NCBI GenBank assembly: GCA_947471745.1
Contig: CANJKZ010000538.1
Location: 372,001 to 436,000 of the forward strand
DNA from: Closterium sp. Naga37s-1
Lineage: Eukaryota > Streptophyta > Zygnematophyceae > Desmidiales > Closteriaceae
Direction of reading: 5' to 3'
Length of the DNA: 64,000 bases
The notes beneath the pieces are model-generated. The model saw only the letters and a program-made list of their open reading frames with translations, made no database searches and was not told the origin of the DNA. Each line of letters starts with the position of its first letter. Position 1 is the stretch's first letter. A program made the position numbers and the translations under genes. Below, one piece after another: positions 20,591 to 33,815 of the stretch.

Positions 20591-23500
20591 CCGGGGGTGA
20601 ACCTTAATCCGGGGGTGAACCTTAATCCAGGGGCGAACCTTAATCAGGGGGTGAACCTTAATCAGGGAGTGAACCTTAATCCGGGGGTGAACCTTAATCC
20701 GGGGGTGAACCTTAATCGGGGGGTGAACCTTCATCCGGGGGTGAACCTTAATCCGGGGGTGAACCTTAATCCGGGGGTGAACCTTAATCCGGGGATGAAC
20801 CTTAATCCGGGGGTGAACCCTAATCCGGGGGTGAACCTTAATCCGGGGGTGAACCTTCATCCGGGGTGAACCTTAATCCGGGGGTGAACCTTAATCCGGG
20901 GGTGAACCTTAATCCGGGGGTGAACCTTAATCCGGAGGTGAACCTTAATCGGGGGTGAACCTTAATCAGGGGGTGAACCTTAATCCGGGGGTGAAACTCA
21001 ATCCGGGGGTGAACCTTAATCGGGGGGTGAACCTTCATCCGGAGGTGAACCTTAATCCGGGGGTGAACCTTAATCCGGGGGTGAACCTTAATCCGGGGAT
21101 GAACCTTAATCCGGGGGTGAACCCTAATCGGGGGGTGAACCTTCATCCGGGGGTGAACCTTAATCCGGGGGTGAACCTTAATCCGGGGGTGAACCTTAAT
21201 CCGGGGATGAACCTTAATCCGGGGGTGAACCCTAATCTGGGGGTGAACCTTAATCCGGGGGTGAACCTTCATCCGGGGGTGAACCTTAATCCGGGGGTGA
21301 ACCTTAATCCGGGGGTGAACCTTAATCCGGGGGTGAACCTTAATCCGGAGGTGAACCTTAATCAGGGGGTGAACCTTAATCAGGGGGTGAACCTTAATCC
21401 GGGGGTGAAACTCAATCCGGGGGTGAACCTTAATCGGGGGGTGAACCTTCATCCGGAGGTGAACCTTAATCCGGGGGTGAACCTTAATCCGGGGGTGAAC
21501 CTTAATCCGGGGATGAACCTTAATCCGGGGGTGAACCCTAATCCGGGGGTGAACCTTCATCCGGGGGTGAACCTTCATCCGGGGGTGAACCTTAATCCGC
21601 GGGTGAACCTTAATCCGGGGGTGAACCTTAATCCGGGGGTGAACCTTAATCCGGGGATGAACCTTAATCCGAGGGTGAACCCTAATCCGGGGGTGAACCT
21701 TAATCCGGGGGTGAACTTTCATCCAGGGGTGAACCTTAATCCGGGGGTGAACCTTAATCCGGGGGTGAATCTTAATCCGGGGGTGAACCTTAATCCGCGG
21801 GTGAACCTTAATCCGGGGGTGAACCTTAATCCGGGGGTGAACCTTAATCCGGGGGTGAACCTTGATCCAGGGGTGAACCTTAATCCGGGGGTGAACCTTA
21901 ATCCGGGTGTGAACCTTAATGCGGGGGTGAACCTTCATCCGAGGGTGAACCTTCATCCGGGGGTGAACCTTCATCCGGGGGTGAACCTTTATCCGGGGGT
22001 GAACCTTAATCCGGGGGTGAACCTTAATCCGGGGGTGAAACTTCATCCGGGGGTGAACCTTCATCCGGGGGCGAACCTTCATCCGGAGGCGAACCTTCAT
22101 CCGGGGGCGAACCTTCATCCGGGGGTGAACCTTAATCCGGGGGTGAACCTTAATCCGGGGGTGAACCTTAATCCGGGGATGAACCTTAATCCGGGGGTGA
22201 ACCCTAATCCGGGGGTGAACCTTAATCCGGGGGTGAACCTTCATCCGGGGGTGAACCTTAATCCAGGGGTGAACCTTAATCCGGGGGTGAACCTTAATCC
22301 GGGGGTGAACCTTAATCCGGGGGCGAACCTTAAGCAGGGGGTGAACCTTAATCAGTGGGTGAACCTTAATCCGGGGGTGAACCTTAATCCGGGGGAGAAC
22401 CTTAATCGGGGGGTGAACCTTCATCCGGGGGTGAACCTTAATCCGGGGGTGAACCTTAATCCGTGGGTGAACCTTCATCCGGGGGTGAACCTTAATCCGG
22501 GGGTGAACCTTAATCCGGGGGTGAACCTTAATCCGGGGATGAACCTTAATCCGGGGATGAACCTTAATCCGGGGGTGAACCCTAATCCGGGGGTGAACCT
22601 TAATCCGGGGGTGAACCTTCATCCGGGGGTGAACCTTAATCCGGGGGTGAACCTTAATCCGGGGGTGAACCTTAATCCGGGGGTGAACCTTAATCCGGAG
22701 GTGAACCTTAATCGGGGGTGAACCTTAATCAGGGGGTGATCCTTAATCCGGGGGTGAAACTCAATCCGGGGGTGAACCTTAATCGGGGGGTGAACCTTCA
22801 TCCGGAGGTGAACCTTAATCCGGGGGTGAACCTTAATCCGGGGGTGAACCTTAATCCGGGGATGAACCTTAATCCGGGGGTGAACCCTAATCGGGGGGTG
22901 AACCTTCATCCGGGGGTGAACCTTAATCCGGGGGTGAACCTTAATCCGGGGGTGAACCTTAATCCGGGGATGAACCTTAATCCGGGGGTGAACCCTAATC
23001 TGGGGGTGAACCTTAATCCGGGGGTGAACCTTCATCCGGGGGTGAACCTTAATCCGGGGGTGAACCTTAATCCGGGGGTGAACCTTAATCCGGGGGTGAA
23101 CCTTAATCCGGAGGTGAACCTTAATCAGGGGGTGAACCTTAATCAGGGGGTGAACCTTAATCCGGGGGTGAAACTCAATCCGGGGGTGAACCTTAATCGG
23201 GGGGTGAACCTTCATCCGGAGGTGAACCTTAATCCGGGGGTGAACCTTAATCCGGGGGTGAACCTTAATCCGGGGATGAACCTTAATCCGGGGGTGAACC
23301 CTAATCCGGGGGTGAACCTTCATCCGGGGGTGAACCTTCATCCGGGGGTGAACCTTAATCCGCGGGTGAACCTTAATCCGGGGGTGAACCTTAATCCGGG
23401 GGTGAACCTTAATCCGGGGATGAACCTTAATCCGAGGGTGAACCCTAATCCGGGGGTGAACCTTAATCCGGGGGTGAACTTTCATCCAGGGGTGAACCTT

Positions 23501-26192
23501 AATCCGGGGGTGAACCTTAATCCGGGGGTGAATCTTAATCCGGGGGTGAACCTTAATCCGCGGGTGAACCTTAATCCGGGGGTGAACCTTAATCCGGGGG
23601 TGAACCTTAATCCGGGGGTGAACCTTGATCCAGGGGTGAACCTTAATCCGGGGGTGAACCTTAATCCGGGTGTGAACCTTAATGCGGGGGTGAACCTTCA
23701 TCCGAGGGTGAACCTTCATCCGGGGGTGAACCTTCATCCGGGGGTGAACCTTTATCCGGGGGTGAACCTTAATCCGGGGGTGAACCTTAATCCGGGGGTG
23801 AAACTTCATCCGGGGGTGAACCTTCATCCGGGGGCGAACCTTCATCCGGAGGCGAACCTTCATCCGGGGGCGAACCTTCATCCGGGGGTGAACCTTAATC
23901 CGGGGGTGAACCTTAATCCGGGGGTGAACCTTAATCCGGGGATGAACCTTAATCCGGGGGTGAACCCTAATCCGGGGGTGAACCTTAATCCGGGGGTGAA
24001 CCTTCATCCGGGGGTGAACCTTAATCCAGGGGTGAACCTTAATCCGGGGGTGAACCTTAATCCGGGGGTGAACCTTAATCCGGGGGCGAACCTTAAGCAG
24101 GGGGTGAACCTTAATCAGTGGGTGAACCTTAATCCGGGGGTGAACCTTAATCCGGGGGAGAACCTTAATCGGGGGGTGAACCTTCATCCGGGGGTGAACC
24201 TTAATCCGGGGGTGAACCTTAATCCGTGGGTGAACCTTCATCCGGGGGTGAACCTTAATCCGGGGGTGAACCTTAATCCGGGGGTGAACCTTAATCCGGG
24301 GATGAACCTTAATCCGAGGGTGAACCCTAATCCGGGGGTGAACCTTAATCCGGGGGTGAACCTTCATCCAGGGGTGAACCTTAATCCGGGGGTGAACCTT
24401 AATCCGGGGGTGAATCTTAATCCGGGGGTGAACCTTAATCCGCGGGTGAACCTTAATCCGGGGGTGAACCTTAATCCGGGGGTGAACCTTAATCCGGGGG
24501 TGAACCTTAATCCGGGGGTGAACCTTAATGCGGCGGTGAACCTTCATCCGGGGGTGAACCTTCATCCGGGGGTGAACCTTAATCCGGGGATGAACCTTAA
24601 TCCGGGGGTGAACCCTAATCCGGGGGTGAACCCTAATCCGGGGGTGAACCTTAATCCGGGGGTGAACCTTAATCCGGGGGTGAACCTTAATCCGGGGGCG
24701 AACCTTAATCAGGGGGTGAACCTTAATCAGGGGGTGAACCTTAATCCGGGGGTGAACCTTAATCCGGGGGTGAACCTTAATCGGGGGGTGAACCTTCATC
24801 CGGGGGTGAACCTTAATTCGGGGGTGAACCTTAATCCGGGGGTGAACCTTAATCCGGGGATGAACCTTAATCCGGGGGAAAACCCTAATCCGGGGGCGAA
24901 CCTTAATCCGGGGGCGAACCTTAATCCGGGGGCGAACCTTAATCCGGGGGCGAACCTTAATCCGGGGGCGAACCTTAATCCGGGGGCGAACCTTAATCGG
25001 GGGGCGAACCTTAATCCGGGGGTGAACCTTAATCCGGGGGCGAACCTTAATCCGGGGGTGAACCTTAATCCGGGGGTGAACCTTCATCCGCGGGTGAACC
25101 TTAATCCGGGGGTGAACCTGAATCCGGGGGTGAACCTTAATCCGGGGGTGAACCTTAATCCGGGGGTGAACCTTAATCCGGGGGTGAACCTTCATCCGGG
25201 GGTGAACCTTCATCCGGGGGTGAACCTTCATCCGGGGGCGAACCTTCATCCGGGGGCGAACCTTAATCCGGGGGTGAACCTTAATCCGGGGGGGAACCTT
25301 AATCCGGGGACGAACCCTAATCCGGGGGTGAACCCAAATCCGAGGGTGAACCTTAATCCGGGGGTGAACCTTCATCCGGGGGCGAACCTTCATCCGGGGG
25401 CGAACCTTCATCCGGGGGCGAACCTTCATCCGGGGGCGAACCTTCATCCGGGGGCGAACCTTCATCCGGGGGCGAACCTTAATCCGGGGGTGAACCTTAA
25501 TCCGCGGGTGAACCTTAATCCGGGGGTGAACCTTAATCCGGGGGTGAACCTTAATCCGGGGGTGAACCTTAACCCGGGGGTGAACCTTAATCCGGGGGTG
25601 AACCTTAATCCGGGGGTGAACCTTAATCCGGGGGTGAACCTTCATCCGGGGGTGAACCTTAATCCGGGGGTGAACCTTAATCCGGGGGTGAACCTTCATC
25701 CGGGGGCGAACCTTCATCCGGGGGCGAACCTTCATCCGGGGGTGAACCTTCATCTGGGGGCGAACCTTCATCCGGGGGCGAACCTTCATCCGGGGGCGAA
25801 TCCAGGGGTGAACCTTAATCCGGGGGCGAACCTTCATCCGGGGGTGAACCTTTATCCGGGGGTGAACCTTAATCCGGGGGTGAACCTTAATCCGGGGGTG
25901 AAACTTCATCCGGGGGTGAACCTTCATCCGGGGGCGAACCTTCATCCGGAGGCGAACCTTCATCCGGGGGCGAACCTTCATCCGGGGGTGAACCTTAATC
26001 CGGGGGTGAACCTTAATCCGGGGGCGAACCTTAATCCGGGAGCGAACCTTAATCCGGGGGCGAACCTTAATCCGGGGGCGAACCTTAATCCGGGGGCGAA
26101 CCTTCATCCGGGGGTGAACCTTCATCCGAGGGCGAACCTTCATCCGGGGGCGAACCTTAATCCGGGGGCGAACCTTCATCCGGGGGCGAACC
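20591..26192. repeat. 18-bp satellite, left array (about 5.6 kb)
   Basis: Roughly 310 copies of the 18-bp unit GGTGAACCTTAATCCGGG and variants (GCGAAC, TTCATCC, CCTAATCC, AATCAGGG, AATCGGGG). A segment of about 1.76 kb is present twice almost unchanged (20,955 onward and 22,718 onward, lag 1,763). Towards the right end, the GCG/TTC variants become common. Because 18 is a multiple of three, the plus strand is open as a Val-Asn-Leu-Asn-Pro-Gly hexapeptide and the minus strand as Ile-Lys-Val-His-Pro-Arg. I treat this as satellite, not protein. Confidence 0.96.
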
Positions 26193-28559
26193 GGATACCA
26201 CACAAATTCCGAGCACAAGCAAATGGTCACAAGACCAATTCACATGCAGTTTGATAATATAACAAAAGGTACAGTGATCACAACCTAGCAAGTGCAAGCA
26301 TGCAGGTATATATATAGAGATCACAGTACAAGCAGAGTCAAGAAGTGAGCAAGTGAGGGAGAGTAGGCACAAGGCCTAGAACAGTACAGAAACGCTGATG
26401 ATCACAAGGCTGAAGCGCCTTGGTGAACACATCAGCAGTGTTGGCCCGAGTGGCCACGTACGAGAGACGAAGCTGACCACGCTGCTGCAGCTCTCGAGCA
26501 AGGAAGTAGCGCAGAGCGATGTGCTTCGTTCTGTGCTCCAGTCTGTGCTCCTGACACAAGGCAATGGCTGCCTTGTTGTCGACGTACAGCACTGGAGGAG
26601 AACGAGGCCGCTCTCCGAGGTCGGTCAGCAGGTAGGTGAGCCTGCGTAGCTCCTGGGCAGCCATGGCTGTGGCGTAGATCTCAGCCTCACAACTGGAGCT
26701 GAGAACAGAGGAAGAGCGTGTAGAACGCCAGGAAACAGAGCCAGAGCCAAGGCTGAAGGTGTAACCCTGAGACGACCGCTGCGTAGCCTGGTCGTCAGCC
26801 CAAGAAGCGTCTGAGTGTCCAGTGAGGACAACGTCGCGCCGTCCTCCAAGCACAAGCCCCATGCCCGACGTACTGCACAAGTAGCGCAACACCCTCTTAG
26901 CGGCATCCATGAGCTCCTTCCGGTGACGGCCAGGAGCTACATAGCGTGCTAGGATGCTAAGAGGGTATGCAAGGTCAGGTCGAGTGCAGGTCATCAGGTA
27001 CATGAGGCAGCCCACAAGCTCTAGATACGGGCCACTCGGCTCTACGGACTAAGTCAAGGTGATGGTGCGCTGTGCTCTGTCCCGGGTGATCCGCAAGCCA
27101 AGATAGCTTGTCAGCTCACCCAGGTCTGTGCACGTGTGTCTCTTCTGCAGCTCCGACTTCACGTGGGCGAGTGCCTCAGTGTCAGCAGTAGCAAAGACCA
27201 AGTCGTCTACGTACACGAGAACGTAGAACGGCGGCAGAGTGGTGTCGGTGCGTAGAAACAGCGACGGGTCAGCAGTAGAAGGAGCAAACCCAAGAGCAGC
27301 CAGAGTAGTCCTCAGTGTGTCGTGCCACTCACGGGGTGCCTGGCGGAGACCGTAGACTGGCCGCCGGAGGCTCCACTGGGTACCAGGAGGGAACGACCCA
27401 GTGAAGCCAGGTGGGCAGCGCAGCCAGATCTCCTCGTGCAGGCTGCCCTGTAGGAACGCAGTGCTGAAGTCAAGAGAGTGGAGCTCGTAGTCACGCTGAG
27501 CAGCGACGTGCAGCAGAACCCGAAGAGTGGTCATCTTCGGGGTCGGGGAGAAGGTCTGGAAGAAGTCAACTCCCTCTCGCTGACTGAAGCCTCGAGCAAC
27601 GTAACGCGCCTTGAAGACAGGCGGAGAACCCGGCGGCCGCTTCACCCTGAAAATCCACATGCCACTGACGATGTTCGCCCCAGATGGGGGAACCTCGTCG
27701 ACGTAGGTGCCTGTGGACTTCCAGGAAGCCATCTCTGCGTCCATGGCTGTCTGTCACTGAGAGGAGTAGAGACCCTCCATCGCCTCTGCGTAGGAGCGTG
27801 GGGTCGGGATGTCTGGTGCATCCGGGTCTCCCTCAGGGGCAATCAGCATGGACACGAGATGAGGTAAAGCAGCAGCAAAGCACTCAAACTCCTCCTGTCT
27901 GTCCTCAAGGACGTCCGTGCCAAGAGCACACTCACCCCCGACGGACGGAGGACAGACAGACTCAGACTCAGCAACAAGGCTAGCGGCGTAGTCTAGACGA
28001 CAGGCGGCAGCAAAGTCAACAAGCTCAGCGACTAGAGCAGACGCAGCAGAGGACTCAAAGGAAGGGTCAGTGACAACAGTGGCAAGGAGACGCGCGACAG
28101 TAGGACTGGTAGCACGAGTAAGGTCTGACGGCGGGTCAGCAACGTCAGGAAGAGAGGACGCAGGAGGAGACGGCAGAGGGACACGCTGTGGAGCAGTGGA
28201 AGGACGCAGGGTCATATAGTGAGTGCCAAGGACAGGAGGAGGACGCTCACGCGGAACACGATGACCAGTGCGGGCAGCGCGGACAGGCGACTCTGGACGA
28301 GACTCAGGAGACGCAGGACTAGACTCAGGCGACGGAGGACGAGACTCAGGCTCACGACGCTCCGTAAGACTACCCGTCGGTGCAGTGTAAGGAGAAGGAG
28401 CAGGCAGCGGAGAGTCAGACTGTAACTGTGACTGCGACTGGACAGACGGTGGACTCAGCAGGGGAGGAGAAAGACCAGTAGAGGGCGGGAGACCAAGAAC
28501 CTGCCGAACGAGCGGAACGTAGTACGGCCGCGGCCGCTCAGCACCTCCAGCTCCAACCC

Positions 28560-29050
28560 CCTCAGCAGGCCCTGTCCCAGCAGCTCCAGTACCTCCAGTA
28601 CGAGCACCTCCAGGACCAGCGGCTCCAGTAGCTCCAGCAGCACCAGCACCAGCAGCACCTCCAGCAGTGCCAGCAGCACCGCCAGCAGCAGCAGCACCTC
28701 CAGCAGCTCCAGCAGCACCAGCAGCACCTCCAGCAGCGCCAGCAGCACCGCGAGAAGCAGCAGCACCTCCAGTTGTAGCAGCACCTCCAGCAGCTCCAGC
28801 AGCACCAGCACCAGCAGCACCTCCAGCAGCGTCAGCAGCACCAGCACCTCCAGCAGCTCCAGCAGCACCAGCAGCACCGCCAGCAGCAGCAGCACCTCCA
28901 GCAGCTCCAGCAGCACCAGCACCAGCAGCACCTCCAGCAGCGCCAGTAGCACCGCCAGTAGCAGCAGCACCTCCAGCAGCGCCAGCAGCACCAGCACCAG
29001 CAGCACCTCCAGCAGCGCCAGCAGCACCGCCAGCAGCTCCAGCACTAGGG
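28560..29050 (-). repeat. Ala/Gly-rich coding minisatellite in the copia linker
   Basis: Repeats based on CAGCAGCACC and CTCCAGCAGC lie between the integrase and reverse transcriptase parts of the element and encode low-complexity Ala-Gly stretches on the minus strand. A second low-complexity block, near 29,270-29,410, encodes repeated Pro-Gly-Gly-Ala-Glu. Linkers of this kind between integrase and RT are where Copia polyproteins vary most. Confidence 0.8.
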
Positions 29051-31719
29051 TCCGCGACACTAGGAGCGCCACTCCGGAGACTGCAGCGCCTAGCGTACCA
29101 CTCTCGGAGCCGCTGGGGAGAGGGCAGCTCCCGCCTAGGAGGGGAAGCACTAGCACCAGCTCCAGCAGCACTCCTAGCTCCAGAAGCACCTCTCCTGAGG
29201 CTGCAGTACTGTAAGTACCACTCACGGAGCTGCTGTGAGGAGAGAGCTCCTCCAGGTGTAGCACTCCCAGGCTCAGCACTCCCAGACTCAGCACCCGCAG
29301 GCTCCGCACCCCCAGGCTCAGCACCCCCAGACTCTGCAACCCCAGGCTCCGCACCCCCAGGCTCCGCACCCCCAGGCTCCGCACGCTCAGGCTCAGCACC
29401 CCTAGCAGGACGAGAGTCGACAGCTACCTCGACAGGCTCAACCGGGTCTACCTGGGACACACCTGAGGGAGCGGCACCCTGAGGCGGGAGGGGGTCTACC
29501 ACAGCAGCACCTGGCGCGAGGGAGAGAGGCGGGGGGGGGAGCGGGGCAGTGCGGTAGGGGAAGAGGCGGTAGTAGGGCACCGACTCGTCAAAAGTGACGT
29601 CCTGAGAGGGCAGGACACGGCGCGAGGTGGCGTGGTGAAACTGCCAACCAGACGCGTCCGGGACAAAGCCAAGGAAGACACAAGGAACAGCGCGGGAGGA
29701 GAGCTTGTCCGCGGACGTATCGCGGACAAAAGCTCGAGATCCCCAGACCCGGAAACGCGACGCATCGCCAACCTCCCCCGTCCACAGCAGTGTGGGCGAG
29801 GTCTCCGGGAAGGAGACACGGGGCCAGAGGTTGAGCTGATGCGCAGCGTACCGGACCGCAAACGGCCACAGAAAGTGGGGGGCAGCCGCATGGATCAAGG
29901 AGGTACGAGCGACCTCCATGACCAAGCCAATGCGGCGCTCAGCAACCCCATTCTGCAGTGGAGAGGCCGGAAGCGTGAACGACTGGCGGATGCCGTGCTC
30001 CGCACAGTAGGCTGCCAAGAGGTCGGAGGAGAACTCACCACCTCTGTCAGAGTGCAGACGCAGGACAGGAAAGTCCGAGTGGAACCGCTCGCTGAGCTGG
30101 AGACGAGAAGCGCGGATCCAAGGGATCAAAACATCAGGGACCTCACCCTTGGTGCGCAAGGGGAAGATTGTGGTGTAGCGCGAGTAGTCGTCAACAACGA
30201 TCAGGAAGTACCTCTCCTGACCCTGTCCACGGACGCGGGCTGGGCCCCACACGTCCATGTGGAGCGTCTGCAAGGGAGCAGTCGTCGGGGGAAACGAGGA
30301 GGAGTGAGGAGCGGCGCGCTGCCGCCCCTTGACACAAGGAAGACAGGGAGGAGCAGGCGAGGGTGGGAGGGGAGGGAGTACCCGGGGAAGACCAGAGACA
30401 AGGTACCGTTTGTGCATGGCACGAAGGCGCTGCACTGACGGGTGACCAAGGCGGTGGTGCCAGAGGACGGTCTCGTGTGCTAGAGAGCGACACGAGCAGG
30501 GGGCAGACAGCTGACCTGAAGCAGACGCAGACGCAGCTACCTGAGGGGACTCAGTGGTCAGTGTGTACAGGTCCGACCCCGGCTGCCGAGTGAAGGTAGC
30601 CAGGTGACGGCCCGTCCGAGCACACGTGCAGTGTGTCACGCGCTCGTAGGCAGGGGTGAACTGGTGGACACCCCCGTCCTGGAGCGCACAACCCGCCACC
30701 AAGTTCGTAGAGAACGAGGGGAGGTGGAGACCTGACAGTGTGCCCGACGGAACCGCAGGACAAGGAAGGACAGTGGAGGAGGTCGCAATGACCGGACCCC
30801 CAGAGGGGTCAGCAAGGGAGACAACAACTGGCCGAGCAAGCTGCTCAAGGGCAGTGCGGTCACGAAAGAAACAGCGAGAAGCACCTGAGTCCAGTGTGAA
30901 GGTGTGCAGTGCCTCAGTAGACGCAGTACCAGAGGGCGCAGACTCACGAGTACCTAGAGCAGCAGCCTCACCAGCACCTGGGGCAACAGAAACTCTAGCA
31001 CCTAGAGCGGCAGCCTCACCAGCACTTGAGGCAACAGACACACGAGCACCTAGTGCGGCAGCCTCACCAGTACCTAGAGCAGCAGACTGGATACCGGGGT
31101 CAGGCGGCACACACAGGTGACAGGCACTCTCAGCACTAGTAGACAATGCATACATGGCAGTGAGGATAGCATCATAGTCAAGAGCATAGATATCTACCCC
31201 CTGCCTAAGCAGCTCCACCCAGTCGGGGAGCTCAGCGTCGTCGCCAAGCTCTGTATGTCAAGCGTCGCCCAGACGGGCGAAGCAGTGGGACTCTGTGTGA
31301 CCACGTGTCCCGCAAGGCTGACCAGTCCGGACACCTGTGCGAATGACGTACGGGCAGCGAGCAGTACTCAGTGACCCTCTACTCTGAGCGTACCACTCAC
31401 GAAGCTGCTGGGGCGAAAGAGCCTCGCGTAGACGACACTGCTGCTGCACCGGGCCACTACAAGAAACTCCCGAACTACCCACTCCAGGACGACTCCCACT
31501 ACTGCCACCCCGACAACCCCAACTGGCGTACCACTCACGAAGCTGCTGGGGCGTGAGGGACACACGCGGACGGCCCTGGAGCTGCATCTGGCCACGCCAG
31601 GAGCAGCAGTAGAAGCAGTAGCAGCAGCAGTAACAGCAGTAGCAGCACGGGCAGGGCAGTGCTCACCAGTGGTGGGAAGGGCAGGCGCACGAGCGAGGCG
31701 ACTGCGGGGCCGCCACAGC

Positions 31720-32340
31720 GGCCGCTCCAGGGGCGGCTGCTCCAGGGGCCAGGGGCGGCTCCTGCAGTGGCAGCTGCTCCAGGGGCGGCTGCTCCAGTGG
31801 CCAGGGGCGGCTGCTGCAGGGGCGGCTGCTCCAGGGGCCAGGGGCGGCTGCTCCAGGGGCGAGGGGCGGCTCCTGCAGTGGCGGCTGCTCTAGTGGCCAG
31901 GGGCGGCTGCTCCAGGGGCGGCTGCTCCAGTGGCCAGGGGCGGCTGCTGCAAGGGGCGGCTGCTCCAGAGGCCAGGCGCGGGTTAGGTCAGGGCGACTCA
32001 GCGGGCAGGGGCGACGCGCGAGCAGGGGCGACGCGGCGGGCAGGGCGACGCGGCGGGCAGGGGCGACGCCGTGGGCAGGGCGACGCGGCGGGCAGGTGGC
32101 GACGCCGCGGGCAGGGCGACGCGGCGAGCAGGGGCGACGCCGCGGGCAGGGGCGACGCGGCGGGCAGAGCGACGCGGCGGGCAGGGGCGACGCCGCGGGC
32201 AGGGCGACGCGGCAGGCAGGTGGCGACGCTGTGGACAGGTGACGACGCCGCGGGCAGGGCGACGCGGCGGGCAGGTGGCGACGCCGCGGACAAGTGGCGA
32301 CGCCGCGGGCAGGCGGCGACGCCGCGGGTAGGGCGACGTG
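31720..32340. repeat. GC-rich tandem repeats in the copia leader
   Basis: There are two adjacent arrays. From 31,720 to 31,975 the unit is based on GGGGCGGCTGCTCCAG. From about 31,990 to 32,340 the unit is based on GCGACGCGGCGGGCAGG. Both lie between the primer-binding site and the gag-like region of the minus-strand element. Similar arrays, in the matching position, occur in the plus-strand element. Confidence 0.85.
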
Positions 32341-32735
32341 GCGGGCGGCGAGAGCCTGCAGGGGCGGCGCGCGGTCGGGCAGAGGCTGCGCGCGGGCCTG
32401 ACTGTTCTGCAGGGGCGGCTCTCGGGCCTGACGGGCCTGCAGAGGCGGCTCGGGGGCCTGACGGGTCTGCACAGGCGGCTCGGGGGCCTGATGGACCTGC
32501 AGGGGCGGCTCGAGGGCCGTACTAGCTTGCAGGAGGCAGCGCGAGGGCTGCAGGACGGCACGCGGGCAGACCGAAGGGCGGGGCGCGCGAGGGCGCACTA
32601 GCAGAAAAAACAGGGTGCACGAGGGCGCACGAGCAGAGAAAGGCGCACGAGGGCGCACGTAAGGTAGGGCGCACGAGGGCGCTTCTAGCGGAATAGTGGG
32701 CCCGTAGTAGAAAGCGGTCCTAGGTGGTAACCTAG

Positions 32736-32748
32736 GCTCGTGATACCA
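32736..32748 (-). other. Primer-binding site, initiator-Met tRNA type
   Basis: Immediately inside the LTR, the minus strand reads TGGTATCACGAGC. This closely resembles the TGGTATCAGAGC primer site that plant and algal Copia elements use to prime from the initiator methionine tRNA. Its position next to the LTR fixes the LTR boundary and the element's orientation. Confidence 0.8.
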
Positions 32749-32876
32749 TGTTAGAATGAACAAGTGTGTTTGAACTAACAAGATTGGGAGTACAAGTAGG
32801 AAACCCTAGAATGTTGTAATCCCTAAGGCTAAACCCACTATAGCCTACAGAATATAAACATGTACAATGTTTGACA
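32749..32876 (-). repeat. 5' LTR of the minus-strand copia element (128 bp)
   Basis: On the minus strand it starts TGTCAAACATTG and ends CTAACA, so it has the usual TG...CA ends. It shares blocks such as TTTCCTACTTGTAC and TATAGTGGGTT with the 125-bp LTRs of the plus-strand element. The two elements therefore belong to related but distinct subfamilies. The flank at 32,877-32,881 (AGGAG) fits inside the neighbouring 20-bp satellite unit, so the element probably inserted into that satellite. Confidence 0.85.
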
Positions 32877-33815
32877 AGGAGCAGCATGGCCATGCAGCTA
32901 GGAGCATCGCCATGCAGCTAGTAGCATCGCCATGCAGCTAGGAGCATTGCCATGCAGCTAGGAGCATCGCCATGCAGCTAGGAGCATCGCCTTGCAGCTA
33001 GGAGCATCGCCATGCACCTCGGAGCATCGCCGCGCAGCTCGTAGCATTGCCATGCAGCTAGGAGCATCGCCATGCAGCTAGGAGCATCGCCATGCAGCTC
33101 GGAGCATCGCCATGCAGCTAGGAGCATCGCCATGCAGATCGGAGCATCGCCATGCAGCTAGGAGTATCGCCATGCAGCTAGGAGCATCGTCATGCAGCTA
33201 GGAGCATCGCCGTGCAGATCAAGCATCGCTATGCAGCTAGTAGCATCGCCATGCAGTTAGGAGCATAGCCATGCAGCTAGGAGCATTGCCATGCAGCTAG
33301 GAGCATCGCCATGCAGCTAGGAGCATCGCCTTGCAGCTAGGAGCATCGCCATGCAGCTCGGAGCATCGCCGCGCAGCTCGTAGCAATGCCATGCAGCTAG
33401 GAGCATCGCCATGCAGCTAGGAGCATCGCCATGCAGCTCGGAGCATCGCCATGCAGCTAGGAGCATCGCCATGCAGATCGGAGCATCGCCATGCAGCTAG
33501 GAGTATCGCCATGCAGCTAGGAGCATCGCCATGCAGCTAGGAGCATCGCCGTGCAGCTCAAGCATCGCTATGCAGCTAGTAGCATCGCCATGCAGCAAGT
33601 AGCATCGCCATGCAGCTAGGAGCATCGCCATGCATCGGAGCATCCCCATGCAGCTAGTAGCATCGCCATGCAGCTCGGAGCATCGTCATGCAGCTAGGAG
33701 CATCGCCATGCAGCTAGGAGCATGGCCTTGCAGCTAGGAGCATGGCCATGCAGCTAGGAGCATGGCCATGGAGCTAGGAGCATCGCCATGCAGGTAGGAG
33801 CATCACCATGTGAGG
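32877..33815. repeat. 20-bp satellite (CATCGCCATGCAGCTAGGAG)
   Basis: About 47 copies of the 20-bp unit, with substitutions at a few positions (CTCGGAG, CTAGTAG, CCTTGCAG). A rare variant, CGCGCAGCTC, occurs at 33,031 and 33,370, showing a higher-order duplication of about 339 bp. The array abuts the 5' LTR on its left and the 60-61-bp satellite on its right. Confidence 0.95.

Larger units (their letters stand above)
26193..32876 (-). mobile_element. Ty1/copia LTR retrotransposon, broken, 3' end missing
   Basis: This is a minus-strand element with parts in the Copia order. The 5' LTR is at 32,749-32,876, followed directly by a primer-binding site, then a GC-rich leader with internal tandem repeats. 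A gag-type zinc knuckle (CGTRGHTESHC) lies near 31,270-31,350 and an aspartic protease motif (LDSGAS) near 30,890. A GAG-pre-integrase motif (HHRLGHPS) lies near 30,450 and the integrase core near 30,250-29,930 (DVWGP, SDRGGEF, NGVAER). After an Ala/Gly-rich linker come reverse transcriptase (YVDDL, near 27,200) and RNase H (SDASWADD, near 26,800). The order protease-integrase-RT-RNase H identifies Copia. The element is a fossil: its coding region has a few breaks, and its 3' end stops at the 18-bp satellite with no 3' LTR visible. Confidence 0.93.
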
